From NCBI GenBank assembly GCA_012861695.1, contig JAAOOA010000334.1:248001-312000 (forward strand): 64,000 nucleotides of DNA, written 5' to 3'. This DNA comes from Trematomus loennbergii. Lineage: Eukaryota; Chordata; Actinopteri; Perciformes; Nototheniidae. Below are positions 28,041 to 45,400 of the stretch, in pieces. The notes beneath the pieces are model-generated. The model worked only from the letters and a program-made list of their open reading frames with translations, was not told the origin of the DNA and ran no database searches. Every line of letters starts with the position of its first letter. Within the stretch, counting starts at the first letter, position 1. The position numbers and the translations under genes were made by a program.

Positions 28041-28645
28041 GATTGGATAATATCTTATTCTCTGTCTGAAGTACTCAGGTCTTGTTCTTGAGTATAAGTA
28101 GAAGTACTCAGGTCTTGTACTTAGTAAAAGTAGAAGTACCAGAGTGTAGGAATACTCTGTTATAGTAAAAGTACTGCATTCAAAATGTTCCTCAAGTAAA
28201 AGTAGAAAAGTATTCTCATCAAAATATAGTGAAAGTAGCGACAGCAAAAGTAGTCATTGTGCAGATTGGTCCATTTCAGAATAATATCTATGATATGTTT
28301 TATAATGATTGATCATGAAAGTGTTCTCAAAGCTGGTAAAGGTGCAGCTAGTTTGAATGACTTTGTATACTGCAGGGTAGCTTGTGAATTTACTCCAGGT
28401 GGAACTAAAGTCTGATTTAACACTTGATTATATTTCACATCATTCATCCACATCTGTGAAGTAACTAAAGGGATTAAATACATGTAGTGGAGGGAAAGTA
28501 CACCATGTACCTCTGAGCTGTAGTGGAGTAGAAGAACAAAGTAGCATAAAATGGAAATACTCAAGTAAAGTACCTCCAAATTGTACATAAATATAGTACT
28601 TGAGTAAATACAAAACACAATGTTACTTTCCACCTCTGCATATTA
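28040..28645 (-). repeat. AGTACTT-rich teleost interspersed repeat
   Basis: On the minus strand it starts near GAGGTGGAAAGTAACATTGT and continues with ACTCAAGTACT, GAGGTACTTTACTTGAGTAT and CTACTTTGTTCTTCTACTCC, the wording of a very common fish repeat. Ends of a related element flank the MITE at 59590-60310. The stretch 28645-29540 holds nothing I recognise except a short repeat fragment near 28990-29050. Confidence 0.6.
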
Positions 28646-29540
28646 AAAACAGTGAGTTTATGTAAAGCCGCTCTTAGTTTAGAGCCTTGTTTTGTTCCGA
28701 TCTGGGTCACATACCTTCCACATCCATTAAGCTGTAATATATAATAATCCTTAAACCTAATCTGTCCCGTCTGTTTATGTAAAGGTGTGATTCCACATGT
28801 TCAGGCATCAGTTACTCGCTGGTGTTGATACTGATGTAATAAATAAGCTGCGGCCATTGTCTTCCATTCAGACCGGAGGAAAAGAACCTCTAAATCCAGG
28901 AGTTTATTTTATTTACTTGTTTGTTTGTAGATGTCTCCTATAAATGGGAGTGTACCTGTGCGTAATGTTCATATTCTATCGTATTAATTAATAATAATTA
29001 TATAATAATTTAGAGAGCACTTTTCATGGTGCTCAAAGACACTTTACATGCTAAAATTCATAAAAACAACACACTTAAAATATATAAAACACAATAATAA
29101 TCACAGAGTTTTGATTTGAGAAAATGTATTTTTGTCTAAATATCAGAAGTTTTTTGTTGAATTATTATTATATATATTTTTTTATAAAACAGGACATTTT
29201 TCTGGGCTTATTTATATTTTTATTATTAATTGAAATGATTTTCTTCCTCAAATATCACAACTTTTTTTCTATGAAATGTTTGATTTAACGTGTTATTTTT
29301 TTTCTCACAATTAATGTGACTTTTTTCCTCCAAACATAACATTTTTATTTCTATACATTTTTCTGAATTTAATTTAATATGGCATTATTTCTGATCTTTA
29401 AAGTCTCCGGTTTTAAAAACCTTTGACTCTAATATTCAAACAAAATGAAACAGAATGATGAACTCATATTTAACATAACGCCTCATTTGCATATTCAAAC
29501 ACAACATTAAAAAAAACTTATAATACAAAAAAACGATATC

Positions 29541-30252
29541 TTAAAGGTCACCTATCATGCTATTTTTAGGCAATAGCATAGGTCTCAGATATATAAAAAT
29601 ATAAAAAACATGTCTATGAAGTGTTTTGCTCAAATACCAAACAGATCACCCATTCTAGCCATGCCTCATATCCCTCTATTTCACTTCCTGTTTCAAAAGT
29701 GCTGATTTGGGGTATAAAGCTATAAAAAAAAATATTGATTAAAATAAAAAAGGAGGGGTCTGAGCTCATGCAGGACCCGGCAGCTACTGTCTAAACTAAA
29801 TGCTGCCGTGATGAAACGCCATATCATGGATTATCAAGGATTATTTCTGAAACAGTATGGAGCTCAAAGGCTTTCTCTCTTGCCGGTTATACCACAAGGT
29901 GAGTTCCTTTTTATTTCCTGCTTCTTCACACACATGCTCTCCAGTACAGGTTAGCTCTGAGTGTTAGCGATGCTAATGTAAACACCGACCATATTACGTC
30001 CAAAACAGTCGGGCATTGTTTCTGATAGCAACGTTTCTGATAGTGCCGTGGGTCCACATTTCAGATATTACGTCATATCGGACGCAAATCTGGATCAGCT
30101 CCGTTGTTCCCCGTTTTTAGAGATTTGGGTACGGAGGAAAAGAGAGAGGGTTTTATTTTCTGACGCTGCGTGAGTTCCCTGACACACCGGGGACACATGT
30201 TGATGTAGAAAAGACATCAAAAAGTGCATTTTGCATGATAGGTCCCCTTTAA
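29541..30252 (+). mobile_element. MITE copy 3 (non-expanded)
   Basis: Begins TTAAAGGTCACCTATCATGC and ends GCATGATAGGTCCCCTTTAA. It contains one copy of the 37-bp minisatellite unit at about 30188-30220. Over 90% alike by eye to 33001-33677. Lies about 450 bp upstream of the lectin-gene promoter. Confidence 0.85.
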
Positions 30253-30677
30253 TATGAATAACAAGTTGGGGAAGTTTCAGGGTGATTTCTTTACATACAT
30301 TTTTTTATCCCATTTAGCTTTAATACAACAACACCTACAAATATCACCTCAGGTTCTTTTGAGGACATAACATGATATGATCCAGCCTTCCTCAGGGGTT
30401 TTTCTGTCCCAAACAAAGTCCCAGATTTGCACAAAACAAGGTCAGGAGAATACGAGAGCTTTGTGTGAGATGAGAGGGAATCATCTGGAAGCCAGACGAG
30501 ACAGAAAGCTGAGACTCCAGAACAATGAAGACATGGAAAAAAAGGTGAAACCCAAAACTCAGCGTGATAACAATAGTAAAATAAAAAGGTACATTTAAAG
30601 AGATACGTGTCTCTGCAGCTCTGTTACACCAACCTCTGACCTCCAAGCTTCAGGGAAGGTCGTGGGAAATTAATTAA

Positions 30678-30754
30678 TGACTCAGGAGAGGCGGAGAAAA
30701 CCTGCCGGATAAAAAGGAGCAGAAACACAGACTCAGGTAATGCTAGAAGAACAG
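30678..30754 (+). promoter_or_regulatory. Putative promoter and non-coding first exon of the thyroglobulin-lectin gene
   Basis: AP-1-like TGACTCA at 30678-30684, TATA-like GATAAAAAGG at 30708-30717, and a strong donor AACAG|GTGAGT at 30754/30755. The coding exon at 31663 is preceded by a pyrimidine-rich acceptor (CTTTTCTGCTCCCGTTAG), so an upstream leader exon is expected. No transcript evidence. Confidence 0.4.
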
Positions 30755-31662
30755 GTGAGTGCGCTTCAAATCTGCTCCTATTTAATGCAATGTGATCAAA
30801 GGCTATATACACGTTTGTGTTTATTCTGCAAGCCCTCATTGTTTTTTACAGTATTTATTATACATTTTTTGCACATTAATGATAATTATTTATAGAATTT
30901 TTTTTTTTTGTCAAACTTATTCAAATATATATATTTTTATTTATTGACATTTTTTTGTATGTATTAATTTTTCACTCACATTAATTATGATTTTGTACAG
31001 AATTCATTATTTTTTGCTAATTCTGCTTCATTTATCTGCATTTATTTTTAATTAACTGCAATGTAATCAAAGGCTCTATACATGTTTGTGTTTATTCTGA
31101 AACCACACATCTTTTTTTACAGAATTTATTATTATTTGTTGCAGATTAATTATAATCCTTTTATAGAATTTATTTTTATTTTCAATCTTATTAAAATATT
31201 GGGTTTCTATTATTGATTTATTTGTTAATGTATTATTTTTGCAGGCACATTAATCATGGTTTTGTACAGAAATCATTAATTTTTCCAAGCACATGTTTTA
31301 CGGAATATTTTTTATAATTTATTATCTTTGCAAAACTTTCCATATTTTTCAGATTTTTTTTTCTTTGCTAAGTTTGCCTTATATCTCTACATGTATTTTA
31401 ATGTTTTATTTAACTGCAATGTAATCAAGGGCTCTTTACCTATTTGTGTTTATTTTGCAAGCACAATAATTTCGTTTTTCACAGAATGTATTATTTTTGC
31501 GAAACAGGATCATATTTCTTATACAGAATTTACATCATTAAGAATTTTTACTTTTTTTTTTAACAGACACGTCATTTTAGAATATCTTTTGGGGAATATT
31601 TTACAGAATTGTTGTCAGATTTCGGATCTTTTCTGCTCCCGTTAGTTCAGCTCATCGTCACC

Positions 31663-35158
<3,496 letters not shown>

Positions 35159-35368
35159 TAACATTTAGTTTGTTCCTTCAAATTCATCTCGTTTTTGTTT
35201 TTGTAAACGAATATTAGGCTCAGAAGCTTCTAGAGGTTCATTTATATTGTCTGCATTTATATTAACACTCGAAGAATTGTCAGGAATTATGAATAAATGC
35301 ATGAAAAGTGAATTTTGACTTTCTAGGGGTTAATTTCTGTCCTAAACTCAGGGGTTTAAATAAGGACA

Positions 35369-35377
35369 CAAGTGTGT

Positions 35378-35471
<94 letters not shown>

Positions 35472-35495
35472 GTGTGTGTTAGTGTCTGTGTGTTT
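35369..35495 (+). repeat. (TG)n microsatellite
   Basis: TG tract with two TTG interruptions, just after the lectin-gene polyadenylation signal. The remainder to 36190 is A/T-rich with no recognised gene. Confidence 0.97.
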
Positions 35496-36185
35496 AGGGA
35501 TTTGCACCACGTCTCCTTTTGGACTCAAACAAACATCCGTTGCTCAATCGTCTTGATTTCCCGAAAAGTGACTCACCTGACAAAAACAGCTTTGAAGAAA
35601 AATACATTTAAATTACATTTTTCTCTCTGAAAAAAATCACATTTAATTGATTATTTTTGCAAGAATATTTGACCCTTTTTTGTCTTAATATTATATATTT
35701 TTGGGGAATTATTGCGATTTTTTTCTTCCTAAAATGTCCGACTTTCTTTGACAAAAAATGTTCAAAATGTTTCTTTAAAATTTAGTTTTTTCTGTTAACT
35801 TTACTATTTTGTTCCTCTAATTATTATTACTTTTTTGGACATTATTAAGAAATATTACTGCAGTTGTTAAAAGACAGGACTTTTTTATTTGACATTTGTT
35901 TGAAATATTGCAATCTTTTTAATCTGAACCCTTGAATTGTTTAGGACCTATTTCTCCAAATATTACACTTTTTTCTATAAAATGTTCAAATTTAATCAAC
36001 TTTTTAAATATTTTGACCCTTTTTTTTCATCTATTATTATCTCTATCGCTCTAAAAATGTCTCAAATATATTTTTCTCCAATTTTCTTTCTAAATAAAAT
36101 GTGTTTTCTCTCCTCTCCGAAACCTCCACTTCTTCAGTTTTCAGTAAACTCTTTAGTCAGAATGCCCTTTTGTTCCCGTGACTCA

Positions 36186-36257
36186 GGTTATGTAAACTGT
36201 TCCTGCACATAGTGACCAGTATCTATCAGATCAATACACACACACACACACACACAC

Positions 36258-36339
<82 letters not shown>

Positions 36340-36441
36340 GGATAAATACGCGGTGCAGCAGATTTCGGGTACAGAAAAAGAAGAGAGAGCACACTGAAGA
36401 CTGACAAGTGTTTGAGAATAAAACTTTATCGACAGCCGACG
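36186..36441 (+). promoter_or_regulatory. fgb: fgb promoter region
   Basis: TTATGTAAACTG at 36188-36199 resembles a FOXA/C/EBP-type liver element. It is followed by a 100-bp (CA)n tract (36235-36337), then a TATA-like GATAAATAC at 36341-36349, about 100 bp before the fgb start codon. The motifs were assigned by eye. A (CA)n tract between element and TATA box could vary in length between individuals. Confidence 0.4.
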
Positions 36442-39400
36442 ATGAGGACGCTGCTGCTGCTGTGTGTGTGTGAGTGTGTGTGTGTCCGCTGCCTGGGCTC
36501 AGGATACCGATTATGACACCTATGACACGGTAAGTGTGTGTGTGTGTTTTCATTTGATCAAAAGTAAGAACATTTATTCAAATATAGTGCTTTTTTAATA
36601 AATTGTAAAAATGAATACGTTTATTATTTAGTCATAATGTAAATAAAAGTGTCTTAATTAAATGTTATATCTTAATCTGCTTGCATGTGTATTTCATTTA
36701 CAAATCTTAGTTGTTTACATTAATCTAATTACTTTAAAATAATTTCTATAGTTTTGTTTAACATATAACAAAATTATATATATATGCATTATACGTAAAG
36801 GGTACAAAACTTTATTGAATTCAACATCGACTTAAATATTTTAAGACATAAAACAGAAATATATTTCTCTTTATTTTTACAATTTCATTTAAAAAGTGCT
36901 CGATACAATCTGAATTCAATGCATCCTTTAAACACCATTTAAACTGAAAACAATTCTCAATATTTTCCCTTTACTTTCCTCAGGACACCAAGACGACGAA
37001 GAACGTGACAGTGAGTAGAATATTAAGCACCAAATGTTGAAGTCATTATATGAGTTGTGTATGTTTTAATGTATTTATGTTGTTGACCTGCAGACTCCAC
37101 CAGAGACTGTAGATGCTCGAGGTCATCGCCCAACAACGAGAGGCCACGACTCGTACACCCCCAACCGCTATTCCCCGCCCCCAATCAGCGGAGGAGGAAG
37201 GTACATTCAGACTTCAATCCTTTAATTTAAATGTATTGATGCCAATTCCACTATACAGTATGTACAGGACTGTAAAGATCGATGTTGTCGAAGAAGAAGA
37301 AATGATATAGAAGTGTATGAGAACAAGTGTTAAGAGTTCATATTCTTTTTGACTTAAAAATATTTTTTTCAAGTTTAGTAAGGGTTACAAAACCGTAAAG
37401 GGCATCCTCTCTAATGTCCAGCAGGGGGCGACGACACTGGTTGCAACATTTTATAGAAGTCTATGAGACTCATATAGTTCATACTTCTCTAGTTTTAATG
37501 TAGGTTTAGTTAGGGTTACAAAACCTATAGTCCTGGACGTCTAAGAAGAGGAAAATGTATAGAAGTCTATGAGAAAAAGCGTATAAAGTTCATACTTCTA
37601 TAGTCATAATTTAGGTTTAGTTATTCTATGTCTATGAGAACATGAGTTGGTGACTTGTATGCTAGTAGATATTCCATCATTAGACAATTATTTCCTCAAT
37701 TAGTGAACATTTTGGTTCCTACAAATAAAAGTGAGAAATACCATATCACATCCACCAAATGTATATAAGTCTACGAGAAAATGCCCCGACTTCTCTCTTG
37801 ATTTATTACCTCAGTGAACATTTTCCTGATGAGTTTATGGTCTCAATCTCTAGTTTTAAGTCTTCATCAACACAGCATGATGGACATTTAGAAAACTATG
37901 ATCCCATTTAGAGTAGAATACAAGATAAGCCAGCGTATGCTTTTAGGGCAAGAGTACCTTTCTTACATACAAATGTAGTTAAAGGGGACCTATCATGCAA
38001 AATGCACTTTTGTACGTCTTTTCTACATGAATATGTGTCCCCGGTGTTCCAGGGAACTCACCAAGTGTCAGAAAACACAACCCTCTCTATTTTCCTCCAT
38101 ACCCAAATCTCTAAAAAAGGGGCTGCAACGGATCTGATAAAACTGATCCAGATTTGAACACTGTCCTGACGTCAGGACGGTGGCGCTACGGCTATTGGGC
38201 CAACTCCACCAATCAGGAGGAGACAGCCACGGCCATTGCCGTTCGAAAGCGCTGGAGACGCTGTAGTACATATGCCAGGCCTGTAGGTGGTGCTGTTCTC
38301 ACAGAATCTGCCCTTGCAAACAGAGCTAAAAAATGTCAAATTGAGCAAAATGAGGCATGGCTAAAATGCATGATCTGTTTGGTATTTTGAAAAAAAAAAA
38401 GTATAAATATGCCTTATATAGGTATGGTCCTACACTATATTATTCAAATATAGCATGATAGGTCCACTTTAAGTAAAAACACACCAAAAGTCCGGTGAGA
38501 TTCATCGTCTGGGGACAAAGTTTAACTGCAATCTATTACATGGTTTTAAAGATATTTCAATAGTATAAAATCTATCAACTACAGTTTGTCCCATATTTCA
38601 AAGACAGGAATAGTTCTTTATCTCGTCAAAGAAGCTTTTCTTTAAATAATTAGTTTAGCTCTTTAGTTGCCCATGGTGTCTGTGTAAACAACTGGGATAC
38701 ATGTAGTTACGGTAACAAAGACAGGCATTACTTATGGCTTCAAGTGCTTTGACAAACAGTTTTCCTCGGGTAACATTAGACCTCATGTTTGTTTGTTTTT
38801 GCCCCAGGTATCGCGGCCGCCCCTCTTCGCCTCCGACGGGAGCTCAGACGGTTCAGGAGAAGGAGGTTCAGCCCGATGAAGGAGGCTGTACTCACGCTGC
38901 AGAGGAGATGGTAGGAGAACACCAGCACGATACCCAGGGGGGAATATATTCAAATTCAAAGGTTGTATTGTCATATGCACAAAGCAGTGTAGAAATGGCA
39001 ATGAAATTCTTCTGACCTGAGCTCCTCCAACAATGCAACATATATAATAAAATACAAACATATAAACACAAAAAAATAACGCAAGAAGTCTATATACATG
39101 TAAATAGAATATGACACACACTCAGACACTCAAATCCAGCACCAGACACTTTTTACGCTGCTATGGACAGTCTTGCACTAATGTACATTTCTCAAAGATA
39201 TTGAAGTGACTGTTATTTTGTATATATTGATTATTGTGCTTTTATTCATGTCTTAATGTGTGCATATGTATAAATGTGTCTTTTGATTGTGTATATATAG
39301 GATATACATATTTATATATATATTTGTTTTTGTATTCTGGATTGTGGGAAACGGTATTTCGATCTCTCTGTCCACACAAACTGAAAGATTGACAATAAAG

Positions 39401-42400
39401 TTAACTTTGACTTTTGATATGTACAAGAACAGAATATTAAATTAAATAATGTACATTAAGACAAAATTGAATACGGTTTATTTAGTTGATAACTACTGTA
39501 TTTATAGAAATAAGTAGATTGCGAGATGAAGAGAATTAAGCCGATATGTTTCCGTCCACTAGGGGGTGCTGTGTCCGACCGGCTGCGAGCTGAAGACCAC
39601 GCTGCTGAAGCAGGAGAGGAACGTCAAGACGGTAACACGTGTTTAATCTTTCTGAGAAATGTAGGCAAATGTATTATAGCACCTTTCAACACAAGGCAAT
39701 TCATCAGAGGGGGGAAGTATTGGAGTACAAATACTTGGTAACAGTACTTAAGTACATTTTTCTGGTATCAGTTCTTTACTCCACTATTTATTTTTCTGAC
39801 GACTTTTTACTTTTACTTCTTACATGTTGAACACAAATACCTGTACTTTCTACTTCTTACATGTTGAACACAAATACCTGTACTTTCTACTTCTTACATG
39901 TTGAACACAAATACCTGTACTTTCTACTTCTTACATTTTGAACACAAATACCTGTACTTTCTACTTCTTACATGTTGAACACAAATACCTGTACTTTCTA
40001 CTTCTTACATTTTGAACACAAATACCTGTACTTTCTACTTCTTACATTTTAACACAAATACCTGTACTTTTTACTTCTTACATGTTGAACACAAATACCT
40101 GTACTTTCTACTTCTTACATTTTGAACACAAATACCTGTACTTTCTACTTCTTACATTTTGAACACAAATACCTGTACTTTCTACTTCTTACAATTTGAA
40201 CCCAAATACCTGTACTTTCTACTTCTTACATGTTGAACACAAATACCTGTACTTTCTACTTCTTACATTTTAACACAAATACCTGTACTTTCTACTTCTT
40301 ACATGTTGAACACAAATACCTGTACTTTCTACTTCTTACATGTTGAACACAAATACCTGTACTTTCTACTTCTTACATGTTGAACACAAATACCTGTACT
40401 TTCTACTTCTTACATTTTGAACACAAATACCTGTACTTTCTACTTCTTACATGTTGAACACAAATACCTGTACTTTCTACTTCTTACATTTTGAACACAA
40501 ATACCTGTACTTTCTACTTCTTACATTTTGAACACAAATACCTGTACTTTCTACTTCTTACAATTTGAACCCAAATACCTGTACTTTCTACTTCTTACAT
40601 TTTGAACACAAATACCTGTACTTTCTACTTCTTACAATTTGAACCCAAATACCTGTACTTTCTACTTCTTACATGTTGAACACAAATACCTGTACTTTCT
40701 ACTTCTTACATGTTGAACACAAATACCTGTACTTTCTACTTCTTACATTTTGAACACAAATACCTGTACTTTCTACTTCTTACATGTTGAACACAAATAC
40801 CTGTACTTTCTACTTCTTACATGTTGAACACAAATACCTGTACTTTCTACTTCTCACATGTTGAACACAAATACCTGTACTTTCTACTTCTTACATGTTG
40901 AACACAAATACCTGTACTTTCTACTTCTTACATGTTGAACTCAAATAACTGTACTTTCTACTTCTTACATGTTGAACACAAATACCTGTACTTTCTACTT
41001 CTTACATGTTGAACACAAATACCTGTACTTTCTACTTCTTACATGTTGAACACAAATACCTGTACTTTCTACTTCTCACATGTTGAACACAAATACCTGT
41101 ACTTTCTACTTCTTACATGTTGAACCCAAATACCTGTACTTTCTACTTCTTACATGTTGAACACAAATACCTGTACTTTCTACTTCTTACATTTTGAACA
41201 CAAATACCTGTACTTTCTACTTCTTACATGTTGAACACAAATACGTGTACTTTCTACTTCTTACATTTTGAACACAAATACATATATATAAAATATAAAG
41301 GGAGGTCGGGTACTCTTTAAAACAGCTGCTAGTTATGGGTACTTTTTACTTAAGTACATTTCAAAGCCCTCTTTACTTTTACTTGAGTAAAGAAGTTTAG
41401 TCAGTACTTCTACTATACCAGTCTTTTTAAACACCAGTATCTGTACTTCTACTTGAGTAAAGGATGTGTGTACTTTTGCCATCTCTGGTATTCAAAGTGC
41501 TTTACAAAAATGAAAGAGTATTAAGAAATAGTGCAGCAGAAACATATTATGAAATGGCATTTAAAAACACTAATTTAAAAGCAAAGATAATAAAACATGA
41601 ATAACACAGGTACAAGAGGAAAGGTTACAGTGCAGTGTAAGATGTGAATAGTTTAATTAATTAAAAGCAGCGGCAAAAGAAAAGTCTTCAGCTTGGATTT
41701 AAAAGTATTCAGAGTTGCAGCGGACCTGCAGGTTCCTGGTAGTTGATCCAGATATTTAGGGTCCCAAATGAGACACAGAGCTAGTTCAAAGACTTGTTTC
41801 TTTAAATCTAAATGCATGATATGTTGTTTGTGGCAGAGCATCAACCAACTGAAGCCTCAGGTGGAGGAACTGTCTCAATCCTCCAACACCGTCTACAGAT
41901 ACGTCAACAGCATCTCCACGTCTCTGAGGGAGAGGCAGATAGTCATCAACGGTGAGGAATACTCACTTGTATTCAGTCAAAGCACTAAATGTACTTCTGC
42001 ATGATAGACATTTCTCGTATATTTTCCAAGTACCCAAAAATCCAGGTGAAATAGAAGCAACATTATTATATTATATATATTTTTTACTTTCCTGAAAACA
42101 ACTGCTTTGGCAAATGATAACAGCACAAGAGATAATAAAATTAGTTATAATAATTAATCTTTTTTTTATTATTGTAATTTTGTAATTTTCTTTTATCCTT
42201 TAAATGTTTTACTTTTTAATAAAAACTTTTAAAATATTTCTTTACGTTTTTATTTTTTTTAATTATTATTATTTAAATTATTTTATTTTTTGTTTATTCT
42301 TGAATTGTTTACACTGATATGAGAGCATATAGATAGATACAGTACCATTTTGAAGACTTGCAAATAGTTATTACAAACCCAAACCGAGGCAAATTCGAAC

Positions 42401-45400
42401 ACATCTTCCAAAAAAAAAACTACATTAAAATAACATGACCTTTGTTCATTTGATAGCATCTTTAACGAGTTGTGCACATTGTCAGTAACGCTGGTGTGTT
42501 TCCCGCTCAGATAACAGCAGGGTGGTGAGTCAGTACACCGACCGGGTGGAGGAGCAACACGCCTACATCAAAGAGACCGTGGACACTGTGTTCCCCTCCA
42601 ACATCAGGGTGCTGCAGGTGAGAGAACCACAGGAAACACACTAGCTACTTCCTGTCTGACGTAAAGACTACAGGAAACACACTAGCTACTTCCTGTCTGA
42701 CGTAAAGACTACAGGAAACACACTAGCTACTTCCTGTCTGACGTAAAGACTACAGGAAACACACTAGCTACTTCCTGTCTGATGTAAAGACTACAGGAAA
42801 CACACTAGCTACTTCCTGTCTGACGTTAAGACTACAAACACTGATGTAAACGGCTTCCTGTGGGCAGTAAAGACTACAAACACTGATGTAAACTGCTTCC
42901 TGTGGGCAGTAAAGACTACAAACACTGATGTAAACTGCTTCCTGTGTGCAGGGCGTCCTGGATAAGATCCGTCTGAAGATCCTGAAGCTGGAGAAGGCGA
43001 TCCAGACTCAGAGGGAGGAGTGCAATGAGCCCTGCACCACCAAGTGCCCCATCCCCGTTGTGTCTGGTAAGGTGTCCCAAATAACATAATTAAAGATCCT
43101 TAATTATTTGATATAAAAAATGAAATAAATACATGAAAAACACGCATATTGTGCATCTTATTATATGTAAAACAATATGCAAAAGGCATATTAAACTACA
43201 TAGAAAATGTAACCTGTGTGTTTCAGGTAAGGAGTGTGAGGATATTTTCCGCCGTGGAGGAAAAGACTCCCAGATGTACATGATCCAGCCCGACAGCTTC
43301 ACCGCTCCGTACCGAGTCTTCTGTGATCAGAGCACGCAGAACGGAGGTCAGAATCACTTCCTTTCAATATCTCCCATGTCTTAACGAGGTTTTTAATTAA
43401 CATTTCTTCTTCTTTTGTTTGTATTTCCGCAGGCTGGCTTCTCATCCAGAACAGGCAGGACGGCAGCGTGGACTTTGGACGACGTTGGGACGAATATCGA
43501 CGCGGATTCGGGAACATCGCCTCCGACTCTGGGAAGGGTCACTGTCAGACTCCTGGTAAGGTTTTTCAAAATAAGAGTCAAGAGGATTTATGAAGGGAGA
43601 TGTAAGCTAACGGGTGGAAACCTGACATTATGTGGCAAAATACTACGAAAAAAGTCATGGGATGGTATTTAAAGAAAATAGGGGAATAGACATTGTACAT
43701 ACTATATTTAAGTATTTAAAAAAGTCATTTTATAGTGTATTAAAAATGATCATGCAAAAGTCATAGTATATTAAATGAAGAAAAATCATGTAGTAAGTAT
43801 AGGTATGGCAAAAAAAAGCATAGCATGTTAAAATAAGAAATACATTGTATAACATGTAAAAAAAAATAAAAAGAGTCGTATAATAAGTCAATTAAAACAT
43901 TAATTAAGAAACATGGTATGGGTTTTAAAATATTAGAAAAAAGTAATAGTATAGCATGTAAAAAATATCACGTCTTAAGTTAAAGATCTCAGTAAATTTC
44001 GAACACATTTGAGTATCTTAATAAATGTGTTTATTCATTATTTTGGGTTGTTGTTCACATCCAGAATTGTGTTTTTTCTTTTTGTCCCCTGCCAGGTGAG
44101 TACTGGCTGGGTAACGACCGCATCAGTCAGGTGTCCAAGATGGGCCCCACCGAGGTCCTCATCGAGATGGAGGACTGGACCGGAGCCAAGGTGGGCGGCA
44201 ATATTTCTATTTACAGTCGAAGATCTTTATAAAAGTCATATAAAAAATAGGAAAAAAACATTGTATAGTATATTGAAATATTGCCAAAGTAAAAAAAATT
44301 GTATATTGTATATGTCGAAAAAGTGGGTAGTGGTGGTCTAATGGATAGTGAGGTGGGCTGAAGATCGGAAGGTTGTGAGTTCAAATCCCGCCTGGAACAC
44401 CACCACAAGTGTGCCCTTGAGTAAGGCACTTAGCCCTCAGTTACTCCAGGGAGAATGTCCCTGTAATTGGTCATTGTAAGTCATATGTCGAAAAAGTCAA
44501 AAAAAGTCATGGTATGTCGAAAAAAGTACAAAAAAGTCGTAGAATAGTGTTTCGAAAAAGTCAAAAAAACTAATTGTATAATATATCGAAAAAAGTAATG
44601 GTGTAGTATGTTGAAAAAGTCAAAGAAAGGTCATTGTATAGTATGTCGAGAAAAAGAAGGGTAATGGTCTTCTCTCAAAATATAAACTCATCTTGTTGTT
44701 TTCCCTGCCTTTAGGTCCATGCGCAGTACCAGCAGTTCACCATCCAATCAGAGACATCCAACTACGTGATGGCGGTGGACGGATACTCCGGGAACGCCGG
44801 GAACTGTTTCCTGGACGGATCCACGGAACTGTTTGGTGAAAACCGCACGATGACCATTCACAACAGCATGATGTTCAGCACCTACGACCGAGACAACGAC
44901 AACTGGTGAGTGTGCTGGTAATGCTGACGTTCTTTTGGAATAGCTTTTATAATAGTCATATCTTTCGCTCCTTTTATTGACTTGTTTAAAAAAAATTACT
45001 GACCGTATTGTTCTTGTTTTTGTATTTGTATAGTAATGTTGTATTGTTTTATAAGCGTACTGTTCTATGTATCATAGGTCCAATTTCTTGTCACTTTATA
45101 TAGTATATATTCAATGTTTTTAGCTTGTATAGTCAAATGACACTTATATGGTCTGTGTGCGATTCAGGAATACTTGGAATGTCGCTGTACTCTGTGTAGT
45201 GACAATAAAGGAATCTAATCTAATCTTGTCTCCTTGTTTCCTCTCCTAGGGTCCCAGGTGATCCGTCTAAACAATGCGCCAGAGAGGATGGAGGCGGCTG
45301 GTGGTACAACCGCTGCCACTCGGCCAATCCCAACGGACGATACTACATCGGAGGAGCGTACACTCGTCGAATGGCCAAACACGGCACGGACGACGGCGTG

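Noticed and set aside
29817..30030. Short open frame ending in a donor-like CAAGGTGAGT, repeated at 33236
   Set aside because: It is present identically in two MITE copies and absent as a complete gene. At most it is a captured exon fragment.
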